Source of the DNA: Streptomyces lacrimifluminis
GTDB taxonomy: Bacteria; Actinomycetota; Actinomycetes; Streptomycetales; Streptomycetaceae
Assembly (NCBI RefSeq): GCF_014646095.1
Contig: NZ_BMMU01000013.1
Location: 176,780-240,779 of the forward strand
Length of the DNA: 64,000 nucleotides
Direction of reading: 5' to 3'
Part shown: one piece after another, positions 63,008 to 64,000 of the stretch
Numbering within the stretch: the stretch's first letter is position 1
Layout of the letters: the number at the start of each line of letters is the position of its first letter
Translations under genes and position numbers: made by a program
The notes under the pieces: generated by a model
Databases searched by the model: none
Told to the model about the DNA's origin: nothing
The model's input: only the letters and a program-made list of their open reading frames with translations

Positions 63008-63366
63008 GCGGGACCCCCGGCGAGCCGGGACGCGATACAGGGCGGCAGGTTGGGGGCGTCCGTGGACACCCGTACATGGATCATGCCGTCCTCGACGACG
63101 ATCTCGTGCGTCCGCACCGGCAGCCTGGCCGGCGGGGAGTCGACCGCACCGGTGCGCAGGTCGAACTTCGAGGCGTGCAGCGGGCATTCCACCTCGCAGC
63201 CCTCCAGCCAGCCGTCGGCGAGCGAGGCATCCTGGTGGGTGCAGGTGTCGTCGATGGCGAAGACCTCGCCGTCGTCGGTGTGGAACACCGAGACGGGCGG
63301 GTCGATGTCGAGCCGGAAGGCCTCACCTCGCGGGAGATCCGCGAGACGGCACGCGGGAATCATCAT
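63004..63366 (-). CDS. Rieske [2Fe-2S] ferredoxin
   Basis: A 120-residue Rieske-type ferredoxin of the BphA3 family. The cluster ligands C42, H44, C61 and H64 are in TCTHQDASL and CPLHASKFDL. It carries single electrons from the adjacent reductase to the oxygenase. The start is ATG 63366 (a second ATG follows directly) behind GAGGTG. It is the first gene of the monooxygenase operon, and candidate IclR boxes lie directly upstream. Confidence 0.9.
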   Translation of the reverse strand: MMIPACRLADLPRGEAFRLDIDPPVSVFHTDDGEVFAIDDTCTHQDASLADGWLEGCEVECPLHASKFDLRTGAVDSPPARLPVRTHEIVVEDGMIHVRVSTDAPNLPPCIASRLAGGPA

Positions 63367-63374
63367 GACACCTC

Positions 63375-63410
63375 GGTGCGTATAGCGAAACGGATTGCGG
63401 TAAGCGCAAC
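63375..63410. promoter_or_regulatory. Candidate IclR boxes upstream of the Rieske ferredoxin
   Basis: GGTGCGTATAGCGAAA (63375-63390) and ATTGCGGTAAGCGCAAC (63394-63410; TTGCG-N5-CGCAA) lie 9-44 bases before the start of the monooxygenase operon. Their form matches the boxes near betA, purU and dimethylglycine oxidase. Confidence 0.6.
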
Positions 63411-63476
63411 GCCAGTTTGAGGGCGCCCTGAACCCTTGTCAAGAAGTCCAGAAGGCCGGGATGAGCCAATACACGG

Positions 63477-63513
63477 GTTGCGCCCTGAACAACGCAACGC
63501 ATATTGCACAACC
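63477..63513. promoter_or_regulatory. Distal IclR-type boxes, monooxygenase operon
   Basis: GTTGCG and CGCAAC arms are here separated by 10 bases (63477-63498), five more than in other boxes. An overlapping GTTGTGCAATATGCG site on the minus strand (63496-63512) is almost identical to the purU box at 53088. They lie about 110-150 bases upstream of the ferredoxin gene. Confidence 0.5.
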
Positions 63514-63532
63514 AAAAACCAAGCGAGCCCGA

Positions 63533-63611
63533 TGCCTGTCCGAGCGCGTCAGGGCAGCTCGGGCAGGCATCGGGCAGGCATCGGGCAGCAACGCCCCCAC
63601 TCCGGGGGCGT
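63533..63611 (-). terminator. Two hairpins after the hydrolase gene
   Basis: ACGCCCCC/GGGGGCGT (63591-63611) is a perfect 8-bp stem. TGCCTGTCCGAGC/GCTCGGGCAGGCA (63533-63569) forms a second stem. An 11-bp direct repeat, TCGGGCAGGCA, lies at 63559-63588. They follow the end of the leftward hydrolase gene (63646). Confidence 0.65.
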
Positions 63612-63645
63612 ACGGATCGCCGGAGGGCCCGGACGGCCCGGACGG

Positions 63646-64000
63646 TCAGAAACCGCGGTCGATCCACTCCTGGAGGTGCGGGGCCTCGGCGGCGACGGTT
63701 GTCGTGTCCCCGTGCCCGGTGTATACGACGGTGTCGCCGGGCAGGGTCAGCAGCCGGTCGCGGATCGAGTCGACGATGGTCGGGAAGTGGGAGTAGGAGC
63801 GACCGGTGGCCCCGGGGCCACCCGCGAAGAGGGTGTCACCGCCGAAGAGGGCGCTCAGGGCGGGTGCGTACAGGCAGACCGCGCCCGGGGCATGGCCGGG
63901 AGTGTGCAGCACGGTAAGCCCGACCCCGGCGACCGTCAGCACCTGGCCGTCGGTCAGCCAGGCGTCGGGTTCCCGGTCCGGGTGGGTCTGCTTCCACAGG
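63646..64000 (-). CDS. Metallo-beta-lactamase-fold hydrolase (partial, glyoxalase II-like)
   Basis: Only the C-terminal 117 codons are in the window; the gene continues beyond 64000. Visible metal-site residues are HTPGHAPGAV (His), FGGDTLFAGG (Asp) and YTGHGDTT (His). This is the ending of small MBL-fold hydrolases related to glyoxalase II. The substrate cannot be judged. It may be unrelated to the betaine genes, since IclR-type boxes and hairpins separate them. Confidence 0.85.
   Translation of the reverse strand, partial: LWKQTHPDREPDAWLTDGQVLTVAGVGLTVLHTPGHAPGAVCLYAPALSALFGGDTLFAGGPGATGRSYSHFPTIVDSIRDRLLTLPGDTVVYTGHGDTTTVAAEAPHLQEWIDRGF

Noticed and set aside
63559..63588. Direct repeats TCGGGCAGGCA as a possible CRISPR start
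   Set aside because: The units are directly adjacent with no spacers, and no cas genes are present. They are a small tandem repeat.

Overview
The window is from a Streptomyces chromosome (or a very close actinomycete). GC is very high, GTG and TTG starts are common, many genes are coupled by ATGA/GTGA overlaps, and several short intergenic repeats typical of Streptomyces are present. No gene was checked against a database; all calls are read from protein motifs and gene order.

Layout. 1-3.7 kb: end of an ABC exporter (ATPase tail plus FtsX-like permease), an HNH endonuclease and an MscS channel. 3.8-11 kb: a ROK repressor, a three-gene sugar ABC importer, a GH4 glycosidase and a BadF-type sugar kinase, matching the csnR-K (chitosan oligosaccharide) operon. 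11.2-22 kb: a signalling cluster with GlnX-like and GlnH-like sensors, a coiled-coil protein, a PknG-type kinase, a PP2C phosphatase, a VWA protein and an FHA protein. Kinase, phosphatase and FHA protein each carry two zinc ribbons, which suggests one complex. 22-26.5 kb: methyltransferase, truncated haemoglobin, hypothetical protein, thioesterase and the ABC-F factor EttA.

26.5-29.3 kb: a small integrative element of lower GC, bounded by imperfect 36-bp direct repeats. It carries two orphan genes and a tyrosine integrase whose coding frame has lost a normal start codon. 29.4-38.8 kb: a sortase-anchored TQXA-domain protein, an SSB, a pair of dynamin-like GTPases (DynA/DynB type), tRNA-Arg(UCU), a DUF4232 lipoprotein and a membrane-anchored HTH protein.

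39-63.4 kb: an almost complete choline/glycine betaine catabolic region. It holds betaine uptake (ABC ATPase, double permease, binding protein), choline dehydrogenase, betaine aldehyde dehydrogenase, a Rieske betaine monooxygenase with its own ferredoxin and reductase, dimethylglycine oxidase, heterotetrameric sarcosine oxidase (delta and alpha fused), two one-carbon enzymes (PurU and a MetF-like protein) and an IclR regulator. Together they take choline to glycine while recycling folate C1 units. GTTGCG/CGCAAC-type inverted repeats recur in front of most of these units and in front of the IclR gene, so a single IclR regulon is inferred. The block is interrupted at 54-56.7 kb by accessory genes and a decayed IS5-family transposase. 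The window ends in a partial metallo-beta-lactamase-fold hydrolase.
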